A DNA stretch of 64,000 nt from Vigna angularis (GCF_016808095.1 NC_068980.1:9768501-9832500), one strand, 5' to 3'; shown: positions 25,071-37,356, numbered from the stretch's first letter. The notes: generated from the letters alone by a model not told the origin. Numbers and translations: made by a program.

Positions 25071-25768
25071 AGCGCGAGAACGTTGCCGACGGCTTAAAAT
25101 CCTTCGGTAATCATCTCAATACCGAGGGCTTCAAAGCCTTCGGTAATATGTTGTCGGTAAATCGCGCTTTTCCAGTAGTGATGCCAAATAACCTATTTCA
25201 GACCAAAACAAACATGCAGTACAGTTTATCACAACATCAACATCATTAAAAAGTGATAATTAGCCTGACTTATCTGTTAGAAGACAAAACTACTCTAAGG
25301 AACCTAGAATCGTTCTTACGGTTGAAGAAACTTTATTTGCTCCTACAAACTACATAAACACGATCAGATTACGCTGTTAAGATCACTGATCAACAAAGTG
25401 TCTTATAGAATATTCAAGTGAAACATGTAATACACAAATGGCTACATGCAAGAGAAATGAAACAGACCAAAGGAAAGAGAAAAACCTAACTTACTCTTTT
25501 ACAAAAATTGATCAGGTAGACTTAGATCTTGTCTTAAGGATCAATTTTGTGATATTTTATACTCAAACATATAGATAAGAAGTAAGAATTTCTAGAGAGA
25601 AGTCAGAGAATTCTAAAAAAATTGTTTATAAAGTATGATATATTTTAAAGTAATAAAATTAGTTTATAACAAAATTATTTATATTAAAATTATTTAATAT
25701 TAAAATAATCAAGTTTCACTATTTTTAAACTATTATCACTAATAAAATATTATTTTAATTTTTTACAA

Positions 25769-26310
25769 TTTATATTTTTTTATTTTTATTTTAATAAAAT
25801 ATGATAACAAATATTTAATGAACTTTAAAGTGATAACATATCAAAAGTTATAATAATATCTAATATAAACTTGTTTGGAGAGCGAAATAATCAATAGAAT
25901 CCATCTTCAACTATGTTCCAAGAAAAAACAGCATTAAGGAAATTACTTATTTGACCCAATCTATTTTTTGACACGTGTCTATTGGGTATTGGCCATTTCA
26001 GAAAAATTTAGAACATCTTCTTTCGACACCTATACAAAATTTCAGTCTATTTGGTCATTCAAGCAAGAATTTGTGTTGGCAATGTCTTTTTTCTCCTCAA
26101 CTATCAAAGCTTTCTTCATCTTCTGCAATGGTATTTGGGACTTTTACCATCTTCCCGCCAATTCCGCCGTTCTGGAGGCGCCGTCACTCTGCTTGATGGT
26201 TCAATCGAGTACGATATTATTTGAGTTGGAGTTTTCTGAGGATAGCTATTTGAACCAGAGTTTCAATATTCTTCTCCAACCTCCTTTACATTTTCCATTA
26301 CGTCTCGGTA
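25769..26310. other. Spacer with unassigned short frames
   Basis: AT-rich up to about 25950, then mixed composition. Overlapping frames of 73 and 120 codons at 25968-26330 have no recognisable motif. Confidence 0.35.
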
Positions 26311-26885
26311 AAAAAATTTTGCTTTCTTAAACTTCTTTTGGTGTTTTCCTATGTTGTTTTCTTCAACCTCCTTTCTCATAGTTTGTTGTTTTTTGAATTT
26401 TGAATCTATAAGATTTCTTGCTTTTTCTTTGGTTGAAGGCTAATTCATTTTTCAACCCATATTTGTATTTTCGTTGAAGGTTACGTTATTTTTCGTTTCT
26501 TATCGATATTTTTTTTTTTGCTTTCTTGAACCTCCTTTGTTGTTTTTTTATGTTGATCTTTTGAAGTTTGAAAATTTCGTTTTTTTCTTTGGTTGAAAGT
26601 TAGTTGTTTTTGGAACCCATGATTGTATTTTCGTTCAAGGTAACGATTTTCTTTAGTTATTTCGTTCAACCTAATGTTTGTATTTTCCAGTGTCCATTAT
26701 GTTTCGGATCAATCATATTTTTTTTATTGCTTTCTTCAACCTTCTTTGCTGTTTTTCTATGTTGCTCTTTTGAAGTCTGAAGCTAGCTTGAAGCTTTTGT
26801 TATTTTCTTTGGTTGAAAATGAGTTCTTTTTTGAACACATGTTTGTATTTTCGTTCAAGGTTTCATTTTTCTTTCGTTATATATA
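26310..26885 (+). repeat. Three-copy diverged tandem repeat, about 200-bp unit
   Basis: Each unit runs 'ttgctttctt(a/g/c)aac(c)ttctttg.tgtttt.ctatgttg' (starts near 26318, 26518, 26727), then 'ttctttggttgaa' (near 26426, 26586, 26808), then 'tttgtattttcgtt(g/c)aagg'. Copies are diverged. They lie just upstream of the RPA-like pseudogene and may be its leader or an intron; no function can be given. Confidence 0.6.
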
Positions 26886-27008
26886 TATTGGTCTGTATTT
26901 ATGTGTTTGGGTAAACGTTCAGGTTATTAATGAAGTTTTTGGTCTACAGTGATTGATTTATGTATTATGTTTCGTACCTTTTTCTTCTTAAATCAACTTA
27001 CTGAGCAG

Positions 27009-29072
27009 ATGATTAGGAAATTTGATATGAAAAAAGATATTGACGGAAATAGAGAAGCCTTGAAGCTGGCCGTCAAAATTATATATCTCTGGGTGTTGGG
27101 AAACAGGGATTTTTCTGGATCAAAAGGGCATATGGAGATGATTTTTATGGATCAAAAATTAAATTACTTTGTCAAAGTCATTCTTTTTTATATGAGGATA
27201 TTACAAACTAGGTTTAGTACCTCTTTTGGTCCCTCGAAAGAGAGAGGTTATGTTCAAAATGGTCCAACCTTTTTTAAAAAGTAACAAATGATTTCAACTT
27301 TTGAAAAAATGGATTAAGTTAATCCTTTTTACTAACGGCGTCAAAAATTAAATGGTGCAGTTGCTCCCTGAACAAAACTTAATGACGTGTCTAGTTTGTC
27401 TTATCGTGTGGCAGTTGCGTGACAGTAAGGTTAAAATTGTGACAAAAAATAAATTGGATGCTGTTAAGGCTTCCATTCAAAGGAGTTTTGAGACTGTTCA
27501 GATTTAGGAGTAAATAACTTTCCACTCAATCTGCTTCTTTGTCTTCTCAAGTTAGATTCTTTATTCTGCATTCCAAATAATTTCTGTAATATTAATTTCA
27601 TTTTTTTAGAAGATTATTAATTATTAATCTGTGTGGAGTTACTTTTCACAAGATCTTCAATCATCCTCCAAATTTTGAAATACCACAAATATGTTAAAAA
27701 TTTTCATTTATTTGAGAAGTGGAGGAGTTTAATTTTCGTGTCAGAAAAAAGTAGTCAAGAAACAACCTGTCTCTGCGAAGAAACAACCCGCCTCTGCCGT
27801 GACCACTGCACCGCGAAGAGGTCGTTTCTGCGCTTCCCTACGAAACAACCTAAAACAAAGAAGAAGAAGAAGAGGGTTTTCCTTGCACCACGAAGGACCT
27901 CGCGATTCCGCCACAGTACTCGCCAGATCGTGCCACCGCGAGCCACAACGACCTTCTTCGACATGATCTCCTCACGTGGTCCCTCGCGAACACACCGCCA
28001 ACTACCATAGAAGACAAAAACACTGCGTGCGTCGCGCTCCCGCATCTTTGTCGTCTTTGCCGCCACAAGGCTTTTGCCTTTGCTCGAGACAAGGATAACT
28101 CTCAAAGTAGAGTTGTCCGCGAGAAAGAAGAACTCAGAGTTGGGTTGTTAGCGTGAAAGAAACAAAAGAAATTTGGGAAGAAGAAGACAAGTTCTTGATT
28201 AGGTTTCTAATAGTGAATCAACTTTTAGAAGATTAGAGGTAATTAGAAATTGCTATTTACAGTGGTTAATGAAACCCTAACTCTTCATAAATTTTTTAAT
28301 TATAAATTAAAAAGAATCTTTGCCCAATTCAACATTTTTTAGCAATTTTTTTAATTTTTTAATAATAATTTATTTTCCTTTAAAGGATTATTCAATTTTT
28401 TATTTTACATCTCATTTACCTTGACAGTGTCATACAATCATTAAAACTGGACACCTCATCATGTTTTGTCCAGGGACACCTGCACTATTAAAATTTTGAC
28501 GCCATTAGCAAAAAGGATTAACTTGACCCGTTTTTTCAAAAGTTGAGATCATTTGTTACTTTTTAAAAAAGGTAGGATCATTTTGAACACAACCCCTCTT
28601 TCGAGGGACCAAAAGAGATATTAAGCCTACATACTATGATTATTAATTATATATGCTATGATGTTCAGGATACAAGCTCACAGAGGGGAAAACTTATATA
28701 ATACATGATTTGAAGATGTAAAAATCAAAGCTCAATTTAGAGTATCTGAGAACCCCTTGAAGTTATTGCTCATAGAGCCACCTTTGTACGGCCACAACCC
28801 ATTGCAAGTGTACCTATGAAGGTGTTGAACTTCAAAAGTATAAAAGAGATTATAATCTGTTGATTTATTGATTGATAGATACATTGAATTAAATTTTTAT
28901 TTTGTCTTTTAGGAATTCCTACCTCTATTTTTTTTTTTAATATTTCTTTTGACTTTTAGATGTAATTGGTGTTGTGTACAATGTCAAGATTAAGCTGCAG
29001 AACCATAATGTCAAGTTTGAGCTGAAGGACTTGAGGTCAATTAATAATATGTGTGGTGTTATTTAACTCTCC
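27009..29072 (+). pseudogene. RPA70-like (DUF223 / OB-fold) gene remnant, split by a MULE
   Basis: Pieces of one protein appear in order on both sides of the Mutator-like element. Left: a start at 27009 with KFDMKKDID, REALKLAVKIIYLWV and HMEMIFMDQK. Right, in shifting frames: LTEGKTYIIHDLKM (about 28668), then VRPQPIASVPMKVLNFKSI (about 28787), then after an acceptor-like TTTTAG, DVIGVVYNVKI and ELKDLRSINNMCGVI up to a stop near 29065. The order and motifs match the first two OB-folds of plant replication-protein-A large-subunit-like proteins, many of which are repeat-associated. A stop after HDLKM, frame changes and the 1.4 kb insertion make it non-functional. The assignment is from memory of family motifs. 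Confidence 0.62.
27211..28627. mobile_element. Mutator-like non-autonomous element with long inverted ends, 1417 bp
   Basis: Inverted repeats of about 185 bp (27211-27395 and 28445-28627) begin GGTTTAGTACCTC / GGCTTAATATCTC and continue with 'ttttggtccctcgaaagag'. The flanks show a 9-bp duplication with one mismatch (TACAAACTA 27202-27210, TACATACTA 28628-28636), the length typical of Mutator. The interior (27740-28160) is GC-richer, with overlapping Arg/Ser-rich frames on both strands but no transposase; it may be captured host DNA. The element splits an RPA-like remnant. Confidence 0.8.
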
Positions 29073-29089
29073 AAAATTAATAATATCAT

Positions 29090-30156
29090 TCTTTACCTAA
29101 TCATCATGGGTGTGTTCACATGAGGTGATTTGTGAGAGATGATTTGGGGGAGAGTAGTTGCATGGATTTGATGGGATTTGAGGGTAATATTTTTGTTGTT
29201 TTTTTGAGTGGATTTGTGGATAATTGAGAGTAGAGTGGAGCGACGAGATGGAGGCTCGTTGGGAGGAGCGGACGTAACTGGAGGAAGAAGACATTGACGG
29301 GGAAAGAGAGGTAGGAGAAGGTGGTAGGAAGAAGACATTGTACCCCTCCCACGTTTCGGAACTGATTACCACTCTCCGTAACCAAATACATTTCCTTCCA
29401 CCACTTTTCCCACGCCTGGAACCGAAGACCCCTTTGAGGGAACCGAATACACCGTTTTTGAAATATGTAAGCAGGAGTGGAACCGAATACCGCTCTCCTA
29501 GAATCGAATACGCCACCCTCTTCCTACCTTCCATGCACTAGTCATCGTCTTCTTTGACTCTGAAACACGCGCATTCATCTTCAACCCTTTGCTTCTTCAT
29601 CCCATCAACGTGCACAACCTCCTTCTTCGTCTCCATCTACAACCCTGCAGTAGTAAAAGCATGACCATAGAACTGTTGTTCAAATTTTTTATTATGAACT
29701 CTTGGAATCGGTTTTCTGTAAGCCCACTGTCGTAGCGAATCGATTATACATGTTAAAGTCATATACACATATGGAGTTTAATAAATTGGTGGAAGATATA
29801 GATGACTTTTTATTAAGAATCCCTATAAATCTCTTTCATATCGCGGGTGACCGAAATTCCAATAATCCTGCAAATTCGTCTTCAGTTATCCTTTCTCGAA
29901 CACGAGAACATACACATTTCATCGCTTGCAAATTCACATTAACAATGTAATCTTCGAACAGAACGGTAGGGGTGTTCGATTGCGTGGAGGAAGCATATTT
30001 GCTAGATTTGAGAGTGTTCATTTTTAAAATTGAGTAAGGGAGAGGATAAAATATTTTTTTATCTCACCAAAACAAAATGATTTGCAAAGATAAAACGATT
30101 TTTTACCATAATATCCCAAATACCACAGATAATCAACTCTATCCCTTTCTCTGATC
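29090..30156. other. Intergenic DNA, mixed composition
   Basis: Overlapping frames on both strands (29093-29541, 29702-29950) have no recognised domain. 'gggtgtgttcacat' near 29109 and 'ggggtgttcgattg' near 29967 are in the same orientation and do not form inverted ends. Possibly an unidentified repeat. Confidence 0.35.
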
Positions 30157-30521
30157 AATTCTGTAAGACTCATGAAAAATATTTATAATAGTAAATTTTA
30201 GCATTTTATTAGTAATAATAATTTTAATGGATAGAAAAAAAATGTAAATTTTGGATATAAAATTATAGTAATTCTAAAAGGAGAGCTTCAAAATTTTGAT
30301 AACTTATTTAGAATTTTTTTAGAAAATTGAATAGTAAAAAGTGAATAGTGAATAGTAAAAAAAAAATTAAGAATTTCTTAGCATGGAAGAAATTAGGATT
30401 CCTTAGCATGGATGGAATTAGGTTCAGATTTAATCAAGTGGCTAATTAAAATATTATTTTTAAATAATATTAAAATAATAAATAATATTAAAATAATTAA
30501 TTAATAGTAAATTTTTTTACC

Positions 30522-30529
30522 TATAAATA
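30522..30529 (+). promoter_or_regulatory. TATA box of the solo LTR
   Basis: TATAAATA inside the LTR. The downstream 'gagagcttgagaaatatagaagaaagag' text is typical of an LTR R/U5 leader. It could start transcription rightward into 32121 and beyond; activity is unknown. Confidence 0.5.
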
Positions 30530-31103
30530 GCCATGGGAGGGAAGGGTATTCTACACCAAGAAAAGAGGAATCAAGTGAGAGCTTGAGAAATATAGAAGAA
30601 AGAGTTAGGGAGAAATTTTTAGTTGCAAGAAGAGTAGAGGTTCTGAAGAGTTTTCGGGGAAACAAATTCGGAGCAAGAGATTAAGTTTGGAATAGAGGTA
30701 GGGGAGCTAACCTTTCTATGCTTTTATAATATGATTTAGTATTGTTTTATTTCTATTCATGTTTTGAAATTCTATGTGAATACTGTTAATGCTTACTATA
30801 TAACTATCTATATTGAATTTCGGTGTTAATATTATATGCTGTTGTTTTGAATCTGTTAATAAGAAATTTGTTAAAAACTAGTTGAGGAACACTTTGGCTA
30901 AGGAAAGACTTGGTACTTAAGTTGTCCATTGTGACGCACCTCTCTTTCCTGGAAGTCTACTCGACAGGTTTTTAATTTAAATCTTGTGTACATATTATGT
31001 ACTGTTAAATTATCATGTAATATATCTTGTTGGAATATATTCAGTTTGTATGATTTCTGAAATGATTGAAGTTTATTTGATTTGAATTTATGCATCTGAA
31101 CAT

Positions 31104-31303
31104 GTATGAGTATTACGGGGAGATGTCGTAAGGGTATAATATGAGTCGAGGAATGTGAGTATGATATGAGTCTCGCGGAGAGATTCTGTAATGTCATGGT
31201 AGGTGTATGAGGATTATGGGTAGATTTCGTAATGGTATAATATGAGTTAAGGAATGTGAGCATGGTATGAGTTTCGTGGAGAGATTCTGTAATAACATGG
31301 TAT
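31104..31303 (+). repeat. Two-copy tandem repeat, 100-bp unit, in solo LTR
   Basis: The units 'gtatgagtattacggggag...gagattctgtaat(g/a)(t/a)catggta' start at 31104 and 31204, about 85-90% alike by eye. Confidence 0.8.
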
Positions 31304-31400
31304 GTGCGTATATGTTGATGTTGAGGGTCATGAAGTTGGAGGTTATCCTGATACTCTAATAATCATTCAGTCTCAAGTAGAGAATGATGAATTATGTGGT

Positions 31401-31533
31401 GAGAGGGGCAGGAGGTCCTGGTCTATGTGCCGGTTTAGGACATAGTGAGGGGACTAACCTTGTGAATGGTATGGAGAGCAGAATGTCCTAGTTTATGTGC
31501 CGGTTTTGGACATAGTGAGGGGACTAAGAATGA
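31401..31533 (+). repeat. Two-copy tandem repeat, 70-bp unit, in solo LTR
   Basis: 'gtcct(g/a)gt(c/t)tatgtgccggtt' then 'ggacatagtgaggggactaa' occurs twice, 70 bp apart. Nearby, 31585-31690 repeats 'tattgggtat(t/a)gtgg' four or more times. Confidence 0.8.
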
Positions 31534-31955
31534 CATCACAAGTGAAAAACCTTCCGTTGTATCGCTCATCAACATATCATTGGGATAAGTGCCTATTAGG
31601 TATTGTGGAATGAGGGTCTATTGGGTATAGTGGTGTTTATTGGGTATTTTGGTGTTTATTGGGTATTGTGGGACGAGTGTTCAATAGGAATTGTAGTACG
31701 ATGGTATCAGGGTGTCTAACATAATTATTATATGATGTTTGTATCGAAGTAATTATGCATGTCTTATAAATGATTTGTTGCATGTTAGCTCACCCTATTT
31801 ATTTGTGTTTGTATATGTGCGATGATCGTATAATTCGTTATACGGGAGCAGATGAAGGAATGTCGTCTGACTCAGTGCCGATGAAGAAAGAAATAGAAGA
31901 TTAAATTAGAAGAATTTGAGTTTTATTTATGAATTTGTAGTTGAAATCTGAGTTT

Positions 31956-31958
<3 letters not shown>

Positions 31959-32018
<60 letters not shown>
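31959..32018. repeat. (AT)n microsatellite in solo LTR
   Basis: About 30 uninterrupted AT repeats near the 3' end of the LTR, in the same place as the TA tract of the remnant at 2160-4380. Confidence 0.95.
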
Positions 32019-32020
<2 letters not shown>

Positions 32021-32704
32021 ACTGCAAAATTTCAAGTGTGAGATTACGGGATGTTACCGTAAATGTAATGCTACAATATATAAATTATGCATTTTCTAGT
32101 GTGAGATTATGGGATGTTACAAATTCCCTTTTTCTGTGTAATATTTTCCCTGCCCACTCCTATATGTATATATTATATTATACAATAATAATATTTGATA
32201 ATAATAATATTATTAATATAATAGTAATAATAATATTTAATAATAATAAATTAATTTTAATTGCAAAGATAAAACAATAGTCTTATATTTTAACTTTTTT
32301 TTAAAATATTTATGAAAAAATCTATCCAAATAATTTATAAAATTTATATTTTTCTCTTTTACTATCATTTACATGTCTCTTCTCTATTTTAATTATTTAT
32401 TAATTTTTTTAATTCTATTATTTAAAATATTTTTTATCAAAAAATGTTATTTATAAATATTATTTTATATTAATATTATCATTAAAATAAATTGGTAATC
32501 TTCAATATGTATTTATTAAAACATATTTTTAATCTACATAGTTCATATCTTACACAAACTTTTATAAATTTTACTTTTAAATCTATTCTAAATCACCTTC
32601 AAATTCATTAAAAAAAAATAACACAAAATTTACTTTTAATTCTTCTTAAATCTATCTACTCTTTTTTTTCAAATCATTTCTCTCAAACACATGTAGTGAT
32701 GCTG

Positions 32705-32705
<1 letters not shown>

Positions 32706-32760
<55 letters not shown>
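32706..32760. repeat. (TA)n microsatellite
   Basis: About 27 uninterrupted TA repeats. Confidence 0.95.
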
Positions 32761-32764
<4 letters not shown>

Positions 32765-35700
32765 AAAATGTATTATCTAATTTAACCATTAGAAATATTT
32801 TGGTATAGGACAAAAATATCCTATTAATTAAATAATTAATGAAAATAAAAAATAATTATATAATATCAAAATAAAACCATAAAATTTTGAATACACATTA
32901 TTATTTCTTTGTCTTTTCAAATAAATCATATTGCATTTTATTTTATTGTTATTAGTACAATTGTTATAATAAATGGTTTCATATTATTAAATATATATTT
33001 TATAATTCAAAATATTTATACACAGTTTAACACTTCAACATAATTATTTCAAAATACTATCTATTTAAACATAATTACTAAAATTTTTCATTTTATTATT
33101 ACAAAATAAAAATATTAATATATTAACATGAAAAGTAAAATAAAAATAAGAAACACGTCTAATACTAGTTATATGTGAAAAAAACTAGAAGGACGAGTTG
33201 TTCTTAAAATGATGTTATAAAGAGAAGAAGTTACAACCCCATGTATGACATGGAAATGGGCCTGACTTGAAAAAAAAAACACGAATTGTAGAGTGATGCA
33301 TTTTGGACAAAAATAAAAAGAAGAAGCATAGATATGGGAGAATAATTTTTATGAGTATTTTTTTCTGTAAAATTGAAATTAAATGATAAAAATGAATTTA
33401 ATCTTTTAATCATGCAGAGTTATTTGACTTTAATGCTTACAACCTAAAGAATTGAGGATATAAATTTTTATTTGATGATTTTATTAAATGTTAACTAATA
33501 ATAAAAATGTTTTATGGTAAAGAATTGTATTCAAAATATTATATTCCATTCTTACTAATTAAGTTTGATTAAATAAATATATTCCTATTTGTCTCCTTAA
33601 AGTGTCTCAGAACAAAAGGCGATTTAAATATATTTTATTGTAACCAAGTAGTGACGTTTAAAAAATACTTGTAACTGAATTTGGATAATGCAAAAGAACT
33701 TAGATTGACAATTAATTAAACTTAAATCTCGTCAATTGCATAATTTAATTATACTGTAACTTTAATATTGTTGTGTTACTTTAATCATAAAAATACAGCT
33801 TTAGGGAAAAGAAAAGGCACTGCAAACACTTTACTATGTATTTACTTTTGTCCTCTCATTCCTTCAATAACAAATGCGACAAAATCAATTTTATTTACTC
33901 GTCTAGTTAAGTACGAGGATCATAATTTCATGGTTAGACATAATAATAATTAGGTGTAATTATATTTGTTCTAGTATATCCAATAATTTTACAAGTTTAA
34001 ATACTTTTTTCTCTCAATCTTTTGAGACTTTTTTTTAATGATAAAATTGTGACGGAGTTTCAGACTTTAAAACGAACAATATCTAGAATAGAGTAATTGA
34101 CTATGATTCTGATGACTTTACTTTACAGACTTAAAATCAAAACATTTACATAGTCGGTAAAGAAGAAAACAGTTTTCTTCTCATTTTTTTTCTTAAACCT
34201 CGATTGAGAATTTAAAAAATCTTGTAATATAATAATATATTAACAAATATTTAAGAACAACAATAATAATGAATAGTTAAATTTAAAAATTTATTTAATA
34301 TATTAGAAACTTATTTTGAATTATAATATAAATTTTCAAGAATGTAAGATCAGTTATATAAAACTTTGGATGAAGTTAAAGGTGGAACAATAATAACTGG
34401 GAGTAGTGTATGAAAAGGAAATTGTTTAATTGGAAAAATAAAACATGGGTAAATACATTAATGCAATAATTAAAAGGGAAATATTTCAATAAAAAGGAGA
34501 AAACAAGCAAGTTTGGAAGGATGGTGATGTAGTAACTTACACAGTTAAGTCAGAGTACATGAAATTTCTGTTGCGAGCACTTCCAAGCTTGCATGAGATT
34601 TTACATTTGAGATGTAAAAATAGGACTTGTAGCCACCAATTGCCGTCACCATAGCGTTCCAACCGAAGTTTGCATCAGAGTCGTTGGTGTTGTCGAAGAA
34701 CACAAATATGAGTCACCGCAAACTCAAAACACAACATAGGTGCACCCATCGTGCCTCACCTTACCAGAATGCTCTGCCACAGATCACGAGTTTCGTAGTC
34801 ACATAGATCCATGTGTGTTTTGTCAAAACCCCACAAAAATAACCATACACATAATCAGATAGGGTTCAAATTGAAGAGAAAGATGAAAAACAACATCAAT
34901 AACACATAGGAGGTATAAAAATCACAATGAGTTTCCATACAAATATCTAGTTGTGAAAGTAGAAAATAGAATCATCAGTGTAAAAATAGATAAATTGACA
35001 AAAAAAAAGGGATAACTAGGAGTTCAACAATGGTAAAGCTTTCATCAATGTAGGAAGACTTAGAGGCAAAATATAAAAAGACAAAGCATTAAATTGTTCA
35101 TAAAAATATTTCATACTAAGAACTCAACTTAGACAATAGTCATTGCTGATAAAGCATTTCAAGTAAATTTGGAGAAAGGTATAAGCACTTTCCAAATGCA
35201 ATAACAAATAACACCCAATAGGAAGAGCATAGAGAAAAAAGTTACTAGTCTCATGCATGATACAATGGAAAAGCAAAGAATAAATGTATTAGAGGATCAT
35301 GAAGTGAAAATCACAAGATAAAGACATACAACTTGAAGGCTTATGAAAAATAGATTGTTGCGTATAGGAATGATGTGTTGAAATAGACTAACCTTGGTAA
35401 TCAATTAGGCTTTTTATGATAACAAAACAATCACTCTATCATACGCATGAGTCTTTAGTTATAAGTGAAGTAGTGTTGAACGATTAAGAGAGAACGTTTA
35501 ACAAATATAATGAGGATTCAATCTATACAGCTTCAAGATCAAAATATATGATATATTGTAGCTAGCATGCACTTAAATGATTAATATCCATATATAATGT
35601 ATGTTAGCAAAAGCCAGAAGTTTGACAAATGCAAGGGCCAAGTCTTAGCCTTAGACAAGTCAGTGTGTTAGACGAATTCAAAACTTGTGATCACCAAGTT

Positions 35701-37354
35701 TAAAGCATTAGGCGACCTAAGTCTCTAGACAACCTAGTCAATGAAAAAAACAAAGTGTTAGATGAATAAAGTGTTAGACGACCTAAGACAACTTAAGTCA
35801 TTATTAGAGGCTCAATTGTTGCTACCATTATTGATTTTGACTTCTCTTCCTCCTCTTTATTATCTTATTTTTCTCTTCTTCTCACCCATCTCCACTTAAT
35901 ATATTAAAAATCTCATCCTACTTAGCGAGAAATTTGCTTCCCTTTTTATTAACAAATTTAACGTAGATAAATTTGTTGGTAATAATAAATATAAATTATC
36001 GTCGTTAGTATAAAAAAAGCTTTGAGACTTGTTATTTTTGACCTTTAACATATACAAAAACACCAAGATTATAACGAAAGACGTTGATTGAAGTCAAAAG
36101 CAAAAAAAATAACATCAATTCACGTTAGAAATGGCCATCTTTCGACTTTTTCGACATCAATTAATGTCGAAAATGACCATTTTCGACATCTCTCATTCTT
36201 TGTTTTTTTTATGGAATAATGATCTATTTTAACAGTTTTACCAAATTTGAAAAGTAGAAAACCAACAAATGTAGTTCAGATTTGACATTTCATAAATCCA
36301 GAACTCATTTTCAAATGTGTATGAACTATAAACTATAAAGAAAAGCTATCACAAGTGAATTATGTTATAGTGAATAATGTATATTGACTATTTACTTGTC
36401 ATTTTTGGTTTTGATAGCTATAGTTATTATTTTTGGTTGAAATTTTTTTTTACCAGTACTTGGAACACCTATTTTAGGGAAATAATCCAAGGAGCCTTTA
36501 CTTTGGTTCGTCTAAAGTTTAAAAAGTATTTGAATAGTTAGTTGTTGTAGATCTTTAAATGACTATAATAATTTTTGTTGAGTTGGTAGATTTGACATTA
36601 TTATATATCAATTTGGGGTAGAAAAAAAAATTCAAAGTCGTGGCAACCTGACTAGCGATTCCTTATAGATTTAAAAAAAAACAGTTTTCTATTTTTCATT
36701 AATTTATTTTATTTTTTTTTCAAACTTGGCGAAAACAAATTTTACATACTTAGACTTTGAATTTTGATCTAAAATTTTTTGTGGGGGCTTTTCATGATTT
36801 TTTTTTGGTGTTTTGAACAAATTTTCAGGTCATTTGGAGTTCTTTTGATATACTTTCGATTTTAGTCTAAGTTTGGATGTATATTGTGTATAAACAACAA
36901 ATAATTTCAAAAATATCAATATCAATAATATTAACAAGTTTTACTAATTTATAGTCCATAGAAAACGAAAACGAAAACACTAACCTCCTTGAAGGTGGGT
37001 TCGTCGTCGGAACAAAGTGTTGCTGCTAGTGAGAAAGAAAGAGAATCTATTTATACTCCAAAGAGTTCCTGTGCATGAAACCAACCGATTAAAGTGAGAG
37101 AAAATCATACCAAATTTACCGATAAATTTAAGTAATAAATTTTAGTGACTGATTCACTATTGATAAATATGTTTTTCAATAATTTAAATTCTAAAAATCT
37201 TCATTAAATTTTATTATACCATTGTAGGTGTTTTTGTTAGTAATTAAAAAAAAATCTAGTATTGTTAACCCAATATTGTTTCTAAAATTGATTAGCTAAG
37301 ATTGTTCTAAAATTAAATTTTGCTACTTATATTTCGATTAAGCCTGAACTTTGA

Positions 37355-37356
<2 letters not shown>

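Larger units (their letters stand above)
22124..25180. mobile_element. Non-autonomous CACTA (EnSpm-type) element carrying host-gene fragments, 3057 bp
   Basis: It starts CACTACAAAAAAG and ends CTTTTCCAGTAGTG, that is CACTA...TAGTG inverted ends. The target duplication is ATG (22121-22123 and 25181-25183), the 3-bp length of this superfamily. Both ends hold dense subterminal repeats in both orientations (ACCGAAGGC, ACCGAGGGC and complements), at 22140-22320 and 25080-25160; these are the expected transposase-binding arrays. No transposase gene is seen. The interior holds two exons of a NIPA-type gene on the minus strand and a GC-rich right part (24320-25070) with proline-rich frames that I do not regard as genes. 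Confidence 0.88.
20791..25768 (-). mobile_element. LTR (probably solo), minus orientation, split by a CACTA element
   Basis: The left edge TGTAACATCTC is the complement of an LTR 3' end (GAGATGTTACA). The right edge, read on the minus strand, starts TGTAAAAAATT and then matches the solo LTR at 30162 ('attttattagt(a/g)ataata'). Without the CACTA insertion and its duplicated target it is about 1.92 kb, close to the 1.81-1.96 kb of the other two copies. The internal order on the minus strand matches the remnant at 2160-4380 ('acatcaatacattta', 'acaagtg.agaacct', 'ggactaacctt'). A minus-strand TATAAAAT lies at about 25553-25560. The flanking pentamers (TATTA and ATTTA) do not match, so ends and solo status are less certain than for the other copies. 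Confidence 0.6.
30162..32121 (+). mobile_element. Solo LTR, 1960 bp, with perfect 5-bp target duplication
   Basis: It begins TGTAAGACTC and ends GGGATGTTACA, with AATTC on both sides (30157-30161 and 32122-32126). A promoter-like CTATAAATAG lies at 30521-30530. The body contains tandem repeats (31104-31303 and 31401-31533), the 'gatgatcgt' block near 31821 shared with the other copies, and an AT microsatellite near the end. No internal domain follows, so it is the product of LTR-LTR recombination. The related copies are at 20791-25768, 57072-58883 and 2160-4380. The superfamily is not provable here; long LTRs of this type are usually Ty3/Gypsy. Confidence 0.85.

Noticed and set aside
27633..28105. 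Long overlapping frames on both strands within the Mutator-like element
   Set aside because: Arg/Ser-rich translations in several frames at once indicate GC-biased non-coding DNA; no transposase or known domain.
29097..29541. 145-codon minus-strand frame and its neighbours
   Set aside because: No recognisable domain, overlapping frames on both strands, Ser/Pro composition bias.
29109..29985. Possible DNA transposon with 'gggtgtgttc' ends
   Set aside because: The two similar phrases are in direct, not inverted, orientation and no target duplication was found.
35900..37250. Possible decayed CACTA element
   Set aside because: Suggestive internal phrases but neither CACTA/TAGTG ends nor a 3-bp duplication could be identified.
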